A stretch of 64,000 bases of DNA, taken from the NCBI RefSeq assembly GCF_900094545.1, contig NZ_FMAH01000004.1, positions 62,001 through 126,000 on the forward strand. The letters are read 5' to 3'. Below the pieces are notes generated by a model. That model had not been told where the DNA came from. It worked only from the letters and a program-made list of their open reading frames with translations, and did no database searches. Source of the stretch: Martinezella miluonensis (GTDB taxonomy: Bacteria; Pseudomonadota; Alphaproteobacteria; Rhizobiales; Rhizobiaceae). The position numbers and the translations under genes are program-made. Positions 1-9,337 of the stretch are shown here, in pieces. Position 1 is the stretch's first letter. Each line of letters opens with the position of its first letter.

Positions 1-1122
1 GGCCCCGATCGCCAAGGCCAGTTCGAGGATATCGAGATCGGCATCGAGCGCCTGCATCTGGAGCAGGATGCAGGCAAGTCGATGCACGACCAGCACGCCA
101 CCATGTCCTATGTCGATCTCAACCGCTCCGGTGTGGCGCTGATGGAAATCGTCTCCAAGCCGGACATCCGCTCGTCGGACGAGGCGAAGGCCTATATGAC
201 GAAGCTGCGCTCGATCGTGCGTTATCTCGGCACCTGCGACGGCAACATGGACGAAGGCTCAATGCGCGCCGACGTCAACGTCTCGGTGCGCCGCCCCGGC
301 GGCGAATTCGGCACGCGCTGTGAAATCAAGAACGTCAACTCCATCCGCTTCATCGGCCAGGCGATCGAATACGAAGCGCGCCGGCAGATCGGCATTCTGG
401 AAGATGGCGGCACGATCGATCAGGAGACCCGTCTGTTCGATCCGAACAAGGGCGAGACCCGCTCGCTGCGCACCAAGGAAGATGCGCATGACTATCGCTA
501 TTTCCCCGATCCGGATCTGTTGCCACTCGAATTCGACGACGCCTTCGTCAAGGGACTTGGCGAGCATCTGCCGGAACTGCCCGACGATAAGAAGGAGCGT
601 TTCGTTCGCGAACTCGGCCTTTCGATCTACGACGCATCCGTGCTCGTCTCGGAAAAGGCGATCGCCGATTATTTCGAAGCCGTTGCCGCTGGCCGTGACG
701 GCAAGATGGCTGCCAACTGGGTCATCAACGACCTGCTTGGCGCCTTGAACAAGTCAGGCAAAGGCATTGAAGAGACTCCGGTTTCGCCCGCCCAGCTCGG
801 CGCGATCATCGATCTCATCAAGGCCGAAACCATCTCCGGCAAGATCGCCAAGGATCTGTTCGAAATCGTACTCAACGAGGGCGGCGATCCCGCCGAGATC
901 GTTGAATCGCGCGGCATGAAGCAGGTCACCGACACCGGTGCCATCGAAAAGGCAGTCGACGAGATCATAGCCGCCAACCCGGATCAGGTCGCCAAGGTCA
1001 AAGCGAAGCCGACGCTTGCCGGCTGGTTCGTAGGTCAGGTGATGAAGTCGACGGGCGGCAAGGCCAATCCGCAGGCCGTGCAGGCGCTGGTTAAGGCCAA
1101 GCTCGGCATCGAAGAGGAATAA
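1..1122 (+). CDS. gatB: Aspartyl/glutamyl-tRNA(Asn/Gln) amidotransferase subunit B, 3' part
   Basis: The reading frame is open from the first base, so the 5' end lies outside the window; about 373 of the usual ~500 residues are visible. GatB binds the mischarged tRNA and, with GatA and GatC, converts Glu-tRNA(Gln) or Asp-tRNA(Asn) to the amide form in the cytoplasm. The visible part begins with the GatB catalytic-domain motif [16 protein letters not shown], continues through [17 protein letters not shown] and ends with the helical YqeY-like tail that contacts tRNA (last ~150 residues, ending KAKLGIEEE). A GNAT gene follows after 3 bases, so the two are probably cotranscribed. Confidence 0.97.
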   Translation, partial: GPDRQGQFEDIEIGIERLHLEQDAGKSMHDQHATMSYVDLNRSGVALMEIVSKPDIRSSDEAKAYMTKLRSIVRYLGTCDGNMDEGSMRADVNVSVRRPGGEFGTRCEIKNVNSIRFIGQAIEYEARRQIGILEDGGTIDQETRLFDPNKGETRSLRTKEDAHDYRYFPDPDLLPLEFDDAFVKGLGEHLPELPDDKKERFVRELGLSIYDASVLVSEKAIADYFEAVAAGRDGKMAANWVINDLLGALNKSGKGIEETPVSPAQLGAIIDLIKAETISGKIAKDLFEIVLNEGGDPAEIVESRGMKQVTDTGAIEKAVDEIIAANPDQVAKVKAKPTLAGWFVGQVMKSTGGKANPQAVQALVKAKLGIEEE

Positions 1123-1125
1123 TCG

Positions 1126-1626
1126 GTGTTCTTCGTGCGCACCGCCAGCGAGCAGGATCTGGAAAAGGTCCGCTCTCTGCTCGGAGAGACTTGGCATACG
1201 ACCTACGACCATATTTACGGTCGCGACAAAGTTAGCGAGTTGCATGCCTCCTGGCATTCGCCTGCTTCGCTGAAGGCGCGGTTGGCGAACAAGAACTCCG
1301 AATTCCTGGTCGCGGATGACGGCAGGACGATCGGCGGCATGGGCTATGCCGCCATGTCCAAAGAGATGGCCAAGACCGTCATGCTGTACATGCTCTATGT
1401 CGGCCCGCGCTACCAGCGCCAGGGCATCGGCCGCGATATTTTCGCCGAGCTGGAAACCTGCTTCCCGGATGCGGAAATCATGCGTCTGGAAGTCGATCCG
1501 CAAAACGAGCCCGCGATCTCCTTCTACAAAGCGCATGGCTTTGTCGAAGTCGGCCACGCGGACAATAGCGGGCAGGGGCAGTCGGGCATGCCGACGCTGA
1601 TATTCGAAAAGCCATTGGCTACGTAG
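1126..1626 (+). CDS. GNAT family N-acetyltransferase
   Basis: A 166-residue protein of usual GNAT length. The acetyl-CoA binding signature is visible as VGPRYQRQGIGRDIFAEL (motif A, R/Q-x-x-G-x-G/A) near residues 88-105, followed by LEVDPQNEPAISFYKAHGF (motif B region). The substrate cannot be told from sequence. GTG start three bases after the gatB stop, inside an apparent operon, and the last gene before a strong terminator. A weak resemblance to RimI-type enzymes is generic to the fold. Confidence 0.88.
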   Translation: MFFVRTASEQDLEKVRSLLGETWHTTYDHIYGRDKVSELHASWHSPASLKARLANKNSEFLVADDGRTIGGMGYAAMSKEMAKTVMLYMLYVGPRYQRQGIGRDIFAELETCFPDAEIMRLEVDPQNEPAISFYKAHGFVEVGHADNSGQGQSGMPTLIFEKPLAT

Positions 1627-1629
1627 TGG

Positions 1630-1663
1630 CCGGCAGGCTTTTAGCTGCGTTGCCGGTCTTTTG
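1630..1663 (+). terminator. Rho-independent terminator after gatB-GNAT
   Basis: Inverted repeat CCGGCA / TGCCGG with a 15-base loop, followed by TCTTTT. It lies immediately after the GNAT stop codon. Confidence 0.6.
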
Positions 1664-1695
1664 GGTCACTAGCGCGGCTTTGCTGGCTAGGCCAC

Positions 1696-2331
1696 CTATT
1701 CGGTTTTCTCTACTTTTTTATAGCGTGCATGGAATTTGACTATCAACTCGAGAAGCCCTGGCTTTTCGTAGGTCAGATCCGAAACCGCGATACCAACGTG
1801 CTGCATATCCCCAGCCACTTGGCGGATACTACGCTTTGCGCCACGTAGCTGCCCTGTAATGCGCCGCCCTGGAGCCAACAGCAGCCAAACATGGTGGTCT
1901 GGCCGGCTCCAATCTAGCGTATCGGCAGAGAAAAGCGCACCTTCGGATAGGATTATCGCAATGACAAGCAAGCAAAGGCCCAGAAGTATGATGCCCAACA
2001 TCATGCCCAGGCTTCGGCGGGGTGCAGGGACGTCAATTTTCTCGATATCGTCCCAAGGGATAAAGTCTGATCCCAATCGCGCATCCTTTATGCCTTCCGG
2101 CGATATGATCAAAATTGCCTTTCGCCCCTGAAAAATAAGCTTAAGCAATGCCATGACAGCGACGTACGCGGTCATCAGCGCAAGTGATATCCACGCGATG
2201 CTTGTGATGATGTTACTTCTTGAAAGAAAGGCTATAAAAACAAGCACTACCGTAAAAAATATATACGCTGCTGCCTCGGATCCCAACGCAGAATTGGCGT
2301 ATTCGATCCTATACGTTTCGCTGGTCGACAT
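1696..2331 (-). CDS. Hypothetical membrane protein with PH-like segment
   Basis: A 211-residue protein not tied to a named family. It has two adjacent hydrophobic helices at about residues 21-38 and 44-66, a soluble stretch (ILIISPEGIKDARLG then IPWDDIEKIDV) that resembles the membrane-associated PH-like (YdbT/STM3941) fold, another membrane helix at about 108-128 (MMLGIILLGLCLLVIAI) and a basic C-terminus. Its GC content is visibly lower than that of its neighbours, a possible sign of later acquisition. It is divergent from the next GNAT gene. Function unknown. Confidence 0.65.
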   Translation of the reverse strand: MSTSETYRIEYANSALGSEAAAYIFFTVVLVFIAFLSRSNIITSIAWISLALMTAYVAVMALLKLIFQGRKAILIISPEGIKDARLGSDFIPWDDIEKIDVPAPRRSLGMMLGIILLGLCLLVIAIILSEGALFSADTLDWSRPDHHVWLLLAPGRRITGQLRGAKRSIRQVAGDMQHVGIAVSDLTYEKPGLLELIVKFHARYKKVEKTE

Positions 2332-2378
2332 GATTGCTTTTCAGTTCCTCCACGGAACAAAGACGTAGGTACGATACA

Positions 2379-2846
2379 TTGCCCTCACAAGAACTACTTA
2401 TCCGCGAGGCGAAAGAATCCGATCTTCCCTCACTGATCGGCCTTTTCGCCGACGACGCCATGGGTGGCCATGGCGATACGACCGCCCCCTCCGCCTATAG
2501 CGACTATCTGCGCGCCTTTCGCTCCATCGCGGCATCCTCCGACCAGACGCTCTATGCCGCCGAGCTTGCCGGCGAGATCGTCGGTACATTCCAGACGATC
2601 GTGGTCACCTCGCTGCATGGGCGCGGATCGTCGACGATGATCATCGAATCTGTGCAGACCCGAGCCGACCTGCGCGGGCGGGGGATCGGCGCCGCGATGA
2701 TCAATTTCTGCATCGAGGAGGCAAAAGGCCGCGGCATGAAGATGGTGCAGTTGACCTCGAATGCTATCCGCAAAGATGCGCATCGCTTCTATGAGAGGCT
2801 GGGTTTCAAGCCGACACATCTAGGCTTCAAGATGACATTGAAATGA
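2379..2846 (+). CDS. GNAT family N-acetyltransferase
   Basis: About 155 residues from the TTG at 2379 (MPSQELLIREAKESD). The frame stays open to another TTG at 2334, but the GNAT fold begins at LLIREAKESDLPSL, so the nearer start is preferred; the site is not certain. Motif A is QTRADLRGRGIGAAMINFC, with R-G-R-G-I-G for acetyl-CoA pyrophosphate binding, and the C-terminus AHRFYERLGFKPTHLGFKM is typical. Substrate unknown. Divergent from the membrane protein at 1696-2331. Confidence 0.85.
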   Translation: MPSQELLIREAKESDLPSLIGLFADDAMGGHGDTTAPSAYSDYLRAFRSIAASSDQTLYAAELAGEIVGTFQTIVVTSLHGRGSSTMIIESVQTRADLRGRGIGAAMINFCIEEAKGRGMKMVQLTSNAIRKDAHRFYERLGFKPTHLGFKMTLK

Positions 2847-2952
2847 GCCGGTTTGCCTGCTGGAATCACTGGACAAGCCGGTTCCATGGCGGCATAAGCA
2901 AACGAACAAATTCTGGTATCGCTCGCCCCGCAGCGGGTATCGAGGAAAAGAC

Positions 2953-3351
2953 ATGTGGAATTTCATCGTACAAACCTTCACCTGGTGGAATGGTCAGACA
3001 ATGGGGACGCGTTTCGCGACCTGGCGTTTTGGCAAGCGCGTCGGCGAAGATGAATTCGGCAATGTCTATTACGAAGGCGGTATGTCCTCCTACGGCCTCC
3101 CGAAGCGCTGGGTAATCTACAAAGGCTATGCCGAGGCTTCGGCAATTCCTCCGGGCTGGCACGGCTGGATGCATCACCGCACCGACGTTCCGCCGACCAA
3201 GGACAACTACGTCACCAAGGAATGGCAGAAGCAGCATCGCGCCAATCAGACCGGCACGCCGCAGGCCTATCGCCCGCCGGGTTCGCTGGCCGTTGCCGGT
3301 GAGCGTCCGCGCGTGACCGGCGACTATGACGCCTGGACCCCGGGCAACTGA
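2953..3351 (+). CDS. NADH:ubiquinone oxidoreductase subunit NDUFA12 (17.2 kDa type)
   Basis: A 132-residue homologue of the mitochondrial complex I accessory subunit NDUFA12/B17.2. Family hallmarks seen are the N-terminal TWWNGQTMGTRF segment, RVGEDEFGNVYYE, RWVIYKGYAEASAIPPGWH and the tryptophan-rich WHGWMHHRTDVPP. In alphaproteobacteria this protein is found with complex I, although its gene usually lies away from the nuo operon, as here. A DUF2155 gene follows about 100 bases downstream on the same strand, a pairing seen in many Rhizobiales. Confidence 0.93.
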   Translation: MWNFIVQTFTWWNGQTMGTRFATWRFGKRVGEDEFGNVYYEGGMSSYGLPKRWVIYKGYAEASAIPPGWHGWMHHRTDVPPTKDNYVTKEWQKQHRANQTGTPQAYRPPGSLAVAGERPRVTGDYDAWTPGN

Positions 3352-3454
3352 GCACGAGAGCCGGCTCGTCCTTTGGCCACAATTGGCCGTTAGGCGCGAG
3401 GGATGCCGGCTCTTGCTCGGCGCTTTGACCGAGACCAAGCGGAGATTGCCGGAT

Positions 3455-3895
3455 ATGACGTTTTTCACGCGGAGCGCTTCTTTGCGTGCAATATCGGGGG
3501 CAGGGATCGCTCTCCTGGCCGGCATCATGTCCGCGCCCTCTGCCGAAGCGGCCCGCATCGCCAATCCGGTCGCCGTTTTCTCCGGCCTCGACAAGATCAC
3601 CGGCCGCATCACGACATTCGATGTTTATATCAACGAGACCGTGCAGTTCGGCGCACTGCAGGTAACGCCGCGCACCTGTTATACGCGTGATGAGACCGAG
3701 CAGCAGAAGGTGGATGGCTTCGTCGAAGTCGACGAGATTACGCTGGACCGCCGCATCCGTCGTATCTTCACGGGCTGGATGTTTGCAGACAGCCCCGGCC
3801 TCAATGCGGTCGAGCACCCGATCTATGACGTCTGGCTGAAAGAGTGCAAGCAGAAGTCCGACGTTCCGCCGCCGGACAACGCCGGCGTAAAATAA
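3455..3895 (+). CDS. DUF2155 domain-containing exported protein
   Basis: 146 residues. The ATG at 3455 (MTFFTRSASLRAIS) is chosen because it follows a purine-rich ribosome site and opens a clear signal peptide (hydrophobic core ISGAGIALLAGIM, cleavage near PSAEAA). The rest is the DUF2155 domain: LDKITGRITTFDVYI, FGALQVTPRTCYTR and the C-terminal SPGLNAVEHPIYDVWLKEC, with two conserved cysteines. The protein is probably periplasmic; no function is established. It follows the NDUFA12-like gene and ends before a convergent terminator. Confidence 0.9.
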   Translation: MTFFTRSASLRAISGAGIALLAGIMSAPSAEAARIANPVAVFSGLDKITGRITTFDVYINETVQFGALQVTPRTCYTRDETEQQKVDGFVEVDEITLDRRIRRIFTGWMFADSPGLNAVEHPIYDVWLKECKQKSDVPPPDNAGVK

Positions 3896-3928
3896 TCGCT
3901 TTCCAGAGTTTCGCTGCAGATCTGTGCC

Positions 3929-3964
3929 GCCCGCAGAAGCCTTGCTCCTGCGGGCAGAATTTTA
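3929..3964. terminator. Terminator between convergent DUF2155 and DUF1062 genes
   Basis: Stem GCCCGCAG / CTGCGGGC with an 11-base loop, then AGAATTTTAG on the plus strand. It sits exactly between the two converging stop codons and may serve both directions. Confidence 0.7.
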
Positions 3965-4597
3965 GTGTCCTTCCGAATGGATAGCTGCATGTCCGATCGC
4001 TTGGCGATCAACGGCATCCGATAGGTCGAGAACGATCCTCATCCCGTCTCTGGCCCTGTGGCGCAGAACGTCGCTGCGGTCCGGATGAACGTTCAAATTG
4101 CCTCTGTCGTGGAGAGCCTGGAGCCTCGAACGCGAGATCGCCAGCTCCGACGCCAGCAGCCGGTCAAGGCGGAGGTTCGCCGAGAGTTTTGCTGCTATCT
4201 CGATTTCCAGCTTCGCCCAGTCGACTGCCTCCCGCACAGTCTCCTTCGCAACGACCGCATCCGGCGGTTCCTCGATGCGCTTGGCCTTCCGTTTCAGCCC
4301 GTCGAGATCGAATTCCTGCGCGCGTACCCAACTCGGGTCACTGTGCTGCAATGCCTCCAGGGTTGCGGGGGCGAGCTCGCGAAGGTTTCGCCGCTCGAAG
4401 AGCGTTCTGTTCCATGTCTTGTCGCAATCGACGCATTTGTAGATGAGCCAGGCATCGAGCCTTCTGCCGTTGGCGTTGAGCCTGACCTTGCCGCTTGACC
4501 TGAAGGGTTTCAAGCACCCACAAGTACTGCAGGCGATCCATGGGCGCGGTGCAGTCTGGGGAGAAATGGTCCAACGGACCTGAAGAATATTGCACAT
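3962..4597 (-). CDS. DUF1062 domain-containing protein
   Basis: About 211 residues from the ATG at 4597 (MCNILQVRWTI), which has GGAAG 12 bases upstream; a GTG 30 bases further out is also in frame. The N-terminal half matches DUF1062: RPWIACSTCGCLKPF, then RLNANGRRLDAWLIYKC and VDCDKTWNRTLFERR, which together hold two CxxC pairs likely to bind zinc. The C-terminal half holds an S4/RNA-binding-like stretch (LRLDRLLASELAISRSRLQ), which suggests nucleic acid binding, but that is inference. It overlaps the convergent terminator by three bases. Confidence 0.82.
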   Translation of the reverse strand: MCNILQVRWTISPQTAPRPWIACSTCGCLKPFRSSGKVRLNANGRRLDAWLIYKCVDCDKTWNRTLFERRNLRELAPATLEALQHSDPSWVRAQEFDLDGLKRKAKRIEEPPDAVVAKETVREAVDWAKLEIEIAAKLSANLRLDRLLASELAISRSRLQALHDRGNLNVHPDRSDVLRHRARDGMRIVLDLSDAVDRQAIGHAAIHSEGH

Positions 4598-4933
4598 ATC
4601 GTCTTGGTCTTCCGTCTGGAAGTCCACCAGGCTGGCGGTAAGACAAGCCCGTCAGGGCACGGTATGGCGATGTTGCGGGACGGCTGAAGAGCTGAGACAG
4701 CAATGGCTGCGCAAGGCGCGTTGTCACAATGCCAAACCGGTCTCAGGCCACCACCCGATGAACATGAATATGCGTCGAACAGCGGCATGCCGTCCCGATG
4801 CACTGGGTGAAACTGGATGAGACCGGTATTTACAAAGGCAAAGCAGAACCTCTATGCGCCAACGCTCTTCGCGCTGAGCGATAGCAAATAACAACCAGAG
4901 TTTGAAGCCCAAAAAGCTTCAGGCTGGGATTGT
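4598..4933. other. Gene-free stretch
   Basis: No convincing coding region. The short frames here lack ribosome sites and plausible composition. The stretch probably holds the promoter of the DUF1062 gene; no clear -35/-10 pair was found. Confidence 0.4.
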
Positions 4934-5220
4934 TCAAACGTCTATATTTCCCTTACGGCGAAACAGGCCGAGAATCTTGCGTCCGGCGGTAGCCACGCCC
5001 ACCAGGACGACGATCAGCCCCTTCTTCAGCGCAGGGAGGGCGACGCCAAAGCTCTTGAAGAAGCGGAGAACGATCGCAAGGAAGCCAAGCTTTGCCGCAA
5101 CCTTCACGCCGGCACCGGCTGCGATCATCCCGGCCATACTATAGCGGCGATCTTGTCGCCGTTGACGAAGTCGGCATAGCGATTGCCGCGTGGTTCTTCA
5201 AGATTCTCCCCCCGGCTGTT
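4934..5220 (-). pseudogene. Remnant of a DUF2167 membrane protein (C-terminal end)
   Basis: Read from 5220 downward, one frame gives EEPRGNRYADFVNGDKIAA and then runs out of register. A different frame, beginning at 5137, gives MAGMIAAGAGVKVAAKLGF and ends in a hydrophobic segment plus FRRKGN. The two pieces together match the last third of DUF2167 proteins (conserved YADF...DK.AAYG, then G.K.AAKLGF.A, a terminal membrane helix and a basic tail). A lost base near 5140 breaks the join, and the N-terminal two thirds of the ~300-residue family are missing. The 67-residue frame at 4934-5137 could look like a small gene but is better explained as this fragment. Confidence 0.62.
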
Positions 5221-5271
5221 GAGCCGAACTTGGGGCACTCACGATCGGAATCAATTCACTTAGGGAAAATA

Positions 5272-5895
5272 TCAACCGTTTGAGAAGCTGAGATTGGGCG
5301 ATTCCATCGCCTTTTCGAGCAGTTTCGCATAGTCGTCCTTCGGCACGTCGATCGCGCCGAACGTCTTCAGATGCTCGGTGGTGAACTGGGTGTCGAGCAG
5401 GGTAAAGCCGCGTTGCTTCAGACGTTCGACCAGATGAACGAGGCAGATCTTGGAGGCGTCCGTGCGGCGGGAGAACATGCTCTCGCCGAAAAACGCCGAA
5501 CCCAGCGAGACGCCATAAAGCCCGCCGACCAGTGTATCACCGTCCCACGCCTCGACGGAATGCGCATGGCTGATATGGTGAAGGGTGGCGTAGAGCGAGC
5601 GGATCGTGTCGTTGATCCAGGTGCTGGGCCGGCCGCTGGTCTGCTCGGCGCAGGCGGCGATAACAGCCTCGAAATCCGTGTTGAAGCGAATGTCGAAGGG
5701 ATTTTGGCGGATCTTCTTTGCGAGGCTTTTGGATACGTGGAACGTATCGAGAGGGATGATGCCTCGTATTTCCGGTTCGACCCAGAAGATTTCCGGATCA
5801 TCGGCCGACTCCGCCATAGGGAAGAGCCCGATGGAATAGGCGCGCAGCAAAATCTCCGGAGTAACGCCGGGATGTCTGCTGCGCGTTCCTGGCAC
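5272..5895 (-). CDS. aat: Leucyl/phenylalanyl-tRNA--protein transferase
   Basis: A 207-residue Aat, the N-end-rule enzyme that adds Leu or Phe from tRNA to N-terminal Lys or Arg of proteins destined for ClpS/ClpAP. Seen: [29 protein letters not shown], then [20 protein letters not shown] and the catalytic-domain [13 protein letters not shown]. Length matches alphaproteobacterial Aat. GTG start three bases beyond the accC stop, so it is the last gene of aroQ-accB-accC-aat. Confidence 0.96.
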   Translation of the reverse strand: MPGTRSRHPGVTPEILLRAYSIGLFPMAESADDPEIFWVEPEIRGIIPLDTFHVSKSLAKKIRQNPFDIRFNTDFEAVIAACAEQTSGRPSTWINDTIRSLYATLHHISHAHSVEAWDGDTLVGGLYGVSLGSAFFGESMFSRRTDASKICLVHLVERLKQRGFTLLDTQFTTEHLKTFGAIDVPKDDYAKLLEKAMESPNLSFSNG

Positions 5896-5898
5896 GGC

Positions 5899-7251
5899 CT
5901 AGGCCGAGGTCTTGGCCAGGTAGTCTTCCAGCCAATGGATATCGTAGTCGCCATTGGCGATATCCTGATTGGAAACCAGATCCTGGAACAGCGGCAAAGT
6001 GGTCTTGATGCCGTCGACGACGAATTCATCGAGCGCGCGGCGCAGGCGCATCATGCATTCGACGCGGGTCCGGCCATGCACGATCAGCTTGCCGATCAAG
6101 CTGTCGTAGTAGGGTGGGATCCGGTAGCCTTGATAGGCGCCCGAATCGATGCGCACGCCAAGGCCGCCGGGCGCATGGAAATGCGTGATCGTGCCGGGCG
6201 AGGGGACGAAGGTGCGTGCGTCTTCGGCATTGATGCGGCATTCGATGGCATGGCCATGGAAATGCACTTCATCCTGCGTCACCGAGAGACCGCCGCCGGA
6301 GGCGACACGGATCTGCTCGTGCACGAGGTCGATACCGGTGATGGCTTCCGTCACCGGATGCTCCACCTGCAGGCGGGTGTTCATTTCGATGAAATAGAAC
6401 TCACCATTCTCATAGAGGAACTCGATGGTGCCGGCGCCGCGATACTTCAGCTTCTTCATGGCGTTGGCGCAGATCTGGCCGATCTTCATGCGCTGTTCGA
6501 CGTTAAGAGCCGGGGAGTTGGCTTCTTCCCATACCTTCTGGTGACGGCGCTGCAGCGAGCAGTCGCGTTCGCCGAGATGGATGGCGTTACCTTCGCCGTC
6601 GCCGAACACCTGAACTTCGATATGGCGCGGCGTGCCGAGATATTTTTCCATGTAGACGGATTCGTTACCGAAAGCGGCAGCCGCTTCCGTGCGCGCCGTC
6701 GACCACGCTTCGATCAGGTCCTCTTCCGTGCGCGCAACCTTCATGCCGCGGCCGCCGCCGCCGGCGGTTGCCTTGATGAGCACTGGATAGCCGATCTCGC
6801 GCGCCGTCTTCAGCGCCTCAGCTTCGGTCTTCACCTCGCCGTCCGAACCGGGAACGACCGGGATACCGAGCTGCTGCGCGGTGGTCTTGGCAGTAATCTT
6901 GTCGCCCATGATGCGGATATGCTCCGCCGTCGGCCCGATGAAGGTAATGCCGTGCGCCTCGAGAATATCGGCGAATTTGGCATTTTCCGAAAGGAAACCA
7001 TAGCCGGGATGCACGGCGTCGGCGCCGGTAATCTCGCAGGCGGCGACGATCTGGTGGATGTTGAGATAGCTTTCGCGCGACGGCGGCGGGCCGATGCAAA
7101 CGCTCTCATCCGCAAGGCGTACATGCATCGCGTCTGCGTCGGCGGTGGAGTGCACCGCAACGCTCGCAATGCCGAGCTCCTTGCAGGCGCGCAGCACACG
7201 CAGGGCGATCTCTCCGCGATTGGCTATGAGAATCTTCGAAATCATGGGCAT
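5899..7251 (-). CDS. accC: Acetyl-CoA carboxylase, biotin carboxylase subunit
   Basis: 450 residues, full length. AccC uses ATP and bicarbonate to carboxylate the biotin on AccB, the first half-reaction of malonyl-CoA synthesis for fatty acids. The N-terminal fold starts [18 protein letters not shown]; the ATP-grasp glycine loop is [13 protein letters not shown]; the active-site [14 protein letters not shown] is intact. Starts at either 7251 or 7245 fit (MPMISK or MISK). It lies 4 bases after accB and 3 before aat, a tight operon. The carboxyltransferase genes accA and accD are not in this window. Confidence 0.98.
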   Translation of the reverse strand: MPMISKILIANRGEIALRVLRACKELGIASVAVHSTADADAMHVRLADESVCIGPPPSRESYLNIHQIVAACEITGADAVHPGYGFLSENAKFADILEAHGITFIGPTAEHIRIMGDKITAKTTAQQLGIPVVPGSDGEVKTEAEALKTAREIGYPVLIKATAGGGGRGMKVARTEEDLIEAWSTARTEAAAAFGNESVYMEKYLGTPRHIEVQVFGDGEGNAIHLGERDCSLQRRHQKVWEEANSPALNVEQRMKIGQICANAMKKLKYRGAGTIEFLYENGEFYFIEMNTRLQVEHPVTEAITGIDLVHEQIRVASGGGLSVTQDEVHFHGHAIECRINAEDARTFVPSPGTITHFHAPGGLGVRIDSGAYQGYRIPPYYDSLIGKLIVHGRTRVECMMRLRRALDEFVVDGIKTTLPLFQDLVSNQDIANGDYDIHWLEDYLAKTSA

Positions 7252-7255
7252 GGGC

Positions 7256-7717
7256 TTACTCGATGACCACTAGGGCTTCGCCGTATTCAACCGGGCGTCC
7301 ATCCTGAACCACGATTTCGGTGACCGTGCCGGACTTGGGCGCCGGGATCTGGTTCATCGTCTTCATTGCTTCGATGATCAGAAGCGTCTGGCCTTCCTTG
7401 ACGGTCGAGCCGACCTGGATAAAGGCCGCTGAACCCGGCGCCGGTGCCAGATAGGCGGTGCCGACCATCGGTGCGCTGACGACGTTGTCGGGATTGCGGG
7501 TCTTGCCTGCAGGAGCAGCAGCCGGTGCTGCGGCAGGAGCGGCAAAAGCAGCCGGGGCGGCGATCGGCGCCTGAACATATTGCATCGTGCCGGCACGCGA
7601 CACGCGGATACGCATATCTTCCTGCTCGACTTCGATCTCGGTCAGATCCGTCTCGTTGAGAATGTTGGCGAGATCGCGAATCAGCGCCTGGTCGATACCC
7701 GATTTCTTTTCAGCCAT
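7256..7717 (-). CDS. accB: Acetyl-CoA carboxylase, biotin carboxyl carrier protein
   Basis: A 153-residue BCCP. It has an N-terminal helical region, an Ala/Pro-rich flexible linker at about residues 48-71, and a C-terminal biotinyl domain. The biotin-accepting lysine is K119 in EAMKTMNQI, where many bacteria have EAMKMMN. BirA would biotinylate it and AccC carboxylates it. It is encoded between aroQ (24 bases upstream) and accC (4 bases downstream). Confidence 0.98.
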   Translation of the reverse strand: MAEKKSGIDQALIRDLANILNETDLTEIEVEQEDMRIRVSRAGTMQYVQAPIAAPAAFAAPAAAPAAAPAGKTRNPDNVVSAPMVGTAYLAPAPGSAAFIQVGSTVKEGQTLLIIEAMKTMNQIPAPKSGTVTEIVVQDGRPVEYGEALVVIE

Positions 7718-7741
7718 TGGATTTCTTGCCCTGTATTTTTG

Positions 7742-8179
7742 TTATTGGGTGATGGATTTCAGCGCATGAAGCGCCAGGATGTAGCTATAAGGTCCGAAAC
7801 CGCAGATCATGCCCTTTGCAGCTGGCGCGATCATCGATTTGTGCCGGAATTCTTCGCGTGCGTGGATGTTGGAGATATGCACCTCCACGACGGGAATGGA
7901 AATGGCGCGGATTGCGTCATGCAACGCGATCGACGTGTGCCCATAGGCGCCGGGGTTGATGGCGACGCCGGCGGCCTTGTCGCCCGCCTCGTGCATCCAG
8001 TCGACCAGCACGCCTTCGTGATTGCTCTGGCGGAAATCGACGATAAAGCCCAGGCTTTCGCCCGCGGACTTGCAATCTGCCTCGATATCCTTGAGCGTCT
8101 TGCCGCCATAGATGCCCGGCTCGCGCTTGCCGAGAGCGTTCAAATTGGGTCCGTTGAGGACAAAAATAGTTTGCGCCAT
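7742..8179 (-). CDS. aroQ: 3-dehydroquinate dehydratase, type II
   Basis: 145 residues from the ATG at 8179 (MAQTIFVLNGPNLNALG), the normal type II start; the frame extends upstream but without family sequence. It dehydrates 3-dehydroquinate in the shikimate pathway as a dodecamer. Seen: FVLNGPNLNALGKREPGIYG with the active-site Arg and Tyr, NPGAYGHTSIALHDAI, and EVHISNIHAREEFRHKS with the catalytic His. It is the first gene of the aroQ-accB-accC-aat operon, an order common in alphaproteobacteria. Confidence 0.97.
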   Translation of the reverse strand: MAQTIFVLNGPNLNALGKREPGIYGGKTLKDIEADCKSAGESLGFIVDFRQSNHEGVLVDWMHEAGDKAAGVAINPGAYGHTSIALHDAIRAISIPVVEVHISNIHAREEFRHKSMIAPAAKGMICGFGPYSYILALHALKSITQ

Positions 8180-8362
8180 CAGTGGTTCCGTCAAAGTACA
8201 GCGCAACCTATAGACTCCCGAGACCATATAGGAAAGCCCCGGAGCGCAGGTTGCGTATCTCTAGGTGTGGAAACGCCGCGATTTTGGCATTTTTGAGCCC
8301 TATTGGAATCCAAGGGATTTCGATGGGGCCTCGAATACAGCGCGCGACGCCGGGTGGTGATC

Positions 8363-9130
8363 TTAGCAGGCGGTCTTGCCGCAGCTTCGGACGTTGGCGA
8401 TCTTCTCCTGGATGGCTTCGAGCCCGATAGCGCCCGAAATGGTTTCGTTGCCGATGATATAGGCGGGGGTGCCGGTAACGTTGAGATCGGTGGCGAGCTG
8501 ATAGGTTGCCTTGATCATGTTATTGTTGGGGCTCTTCGTCATTTCCGTGCGGATAGCCGCTTCGGTGACGCCGAGGGAGCTTGCAACTTCGATCGCGCTG
8601 TCTTCCGATGCACGGCCGTCGCTGCCCAGCAGCTTGTGATGGAACTCAGCATATTTTTCTGGCGCTAGCTGGCGGAATGCATTGGAAACCCGCGATGCGG
8701 CAACCGAATCCGCTCCGAGGATCGGGAATTCCTTCAGCACGAAGCGAACGTCCTTGTCCTGCTTCAGCAGCTTGTCCATGTCGCCGAGCGCGTGACGGCA
8801 ATAAGTGCAGTTGTAGTCGAAGAACTCCACCACGGTGATACTGCCCTTCGGATTGCCGGTGACAACATCATCTTTGGAGTTGAAGATGGCATCCTTGTTC
8901 TGGTCGATCACCTGGGAGGCTTGAGCGAGGCGGGCGGCATCCTGCTTCTTTTCCAGTGCTGCCTGTGCATCCAGCAGGACCTCCGGATGCTCGACGAGGT
9001 ATTCCTTGATGAATTCCCCGATTTCCTTCTTCTGCTGATCGTCCAGTGCGGCGGCGGGCTGGATTGCGGCGAAGGACGCTGCGAGAGCAATCGCCGAAAC
9101 CGTCAGCAGGCTTTTGAAAGAAAAGGTCAT
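8363..9130 (-). CDS. DsbA family periplasmic thiol oxidoreductase
   Basis: 255 residues from the ATG at 9130, which has GAGGAC upstream and opens a signal peptide (FSFKSLLTVSAIALAASF, cleavage near AAA). After a helical N-terminal region comes a thioredoxin fold with FFDYNCTYCRHALGDM; the active site is CTYC rather than the CPHC of classical DsbA. The cis-proline loop is GTPAYIIG. This Com1/BdbD-like subgroup acts on disulfides in the periplasm; whether it oxidises or isomerises cannot be told. Divergent from the aminotransferase. Confidence 0.92.
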   Translation of the reverse strand: MTFSFKSLLTVSAIALAASFAAIQPAAALDDQQKKEIGEFIKEYLVEHPEVLLDAQAALEKKQDAARLAQASQVIDQNKDAIFNSKDDVVTGNPKGSITVVEFFDYNCTYCRHALGDMDKLLKQDKDVRFVLKEFPILGADSVAASRVSNAFRQLAPEKYAEFHHKLLGSDGRASEDSAIEVASSLGVTEAAIRTEMTKSPNNNMIKATYQLATDLNVTGTPAYIIGNETISGAIGLEAIQEKIANVRSCGKTAC

Positions 9131-9337
9131 TGGGTCCTCGTTTTGAATTTCTGCAGAGACTTCATTCTCGGATGCGGCATAGCACCGTCGGGTTAACATC
9201 CGCAAATATGGATAGGCAATTTACGGCGCATGCCTATTTCCAGAAATAGGAAATTTCACGACAAAGCCGCAATCGCAGGATTGTGAACGGTTCGATATTG
9301 CTGCAAATGTCGCTCGGCAATCCGATCCAAGAAAGAG

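Noticed and set aside
4510..4803. A 97-codon minus-strand frame behind the DUF1062 start
   Set aside because: Overlaps the better-supported DUF1062 gene in another frame and has no ribosome site.
5371..7266. A 631-codon open frame on the plus strand opposite aat and accC
   Set aside because: It runs antisense through two conserved genes; its composition (runs of Asp, Ala, His, Arg) is the usual mirror of GC-rich coding sequence and matches no family.
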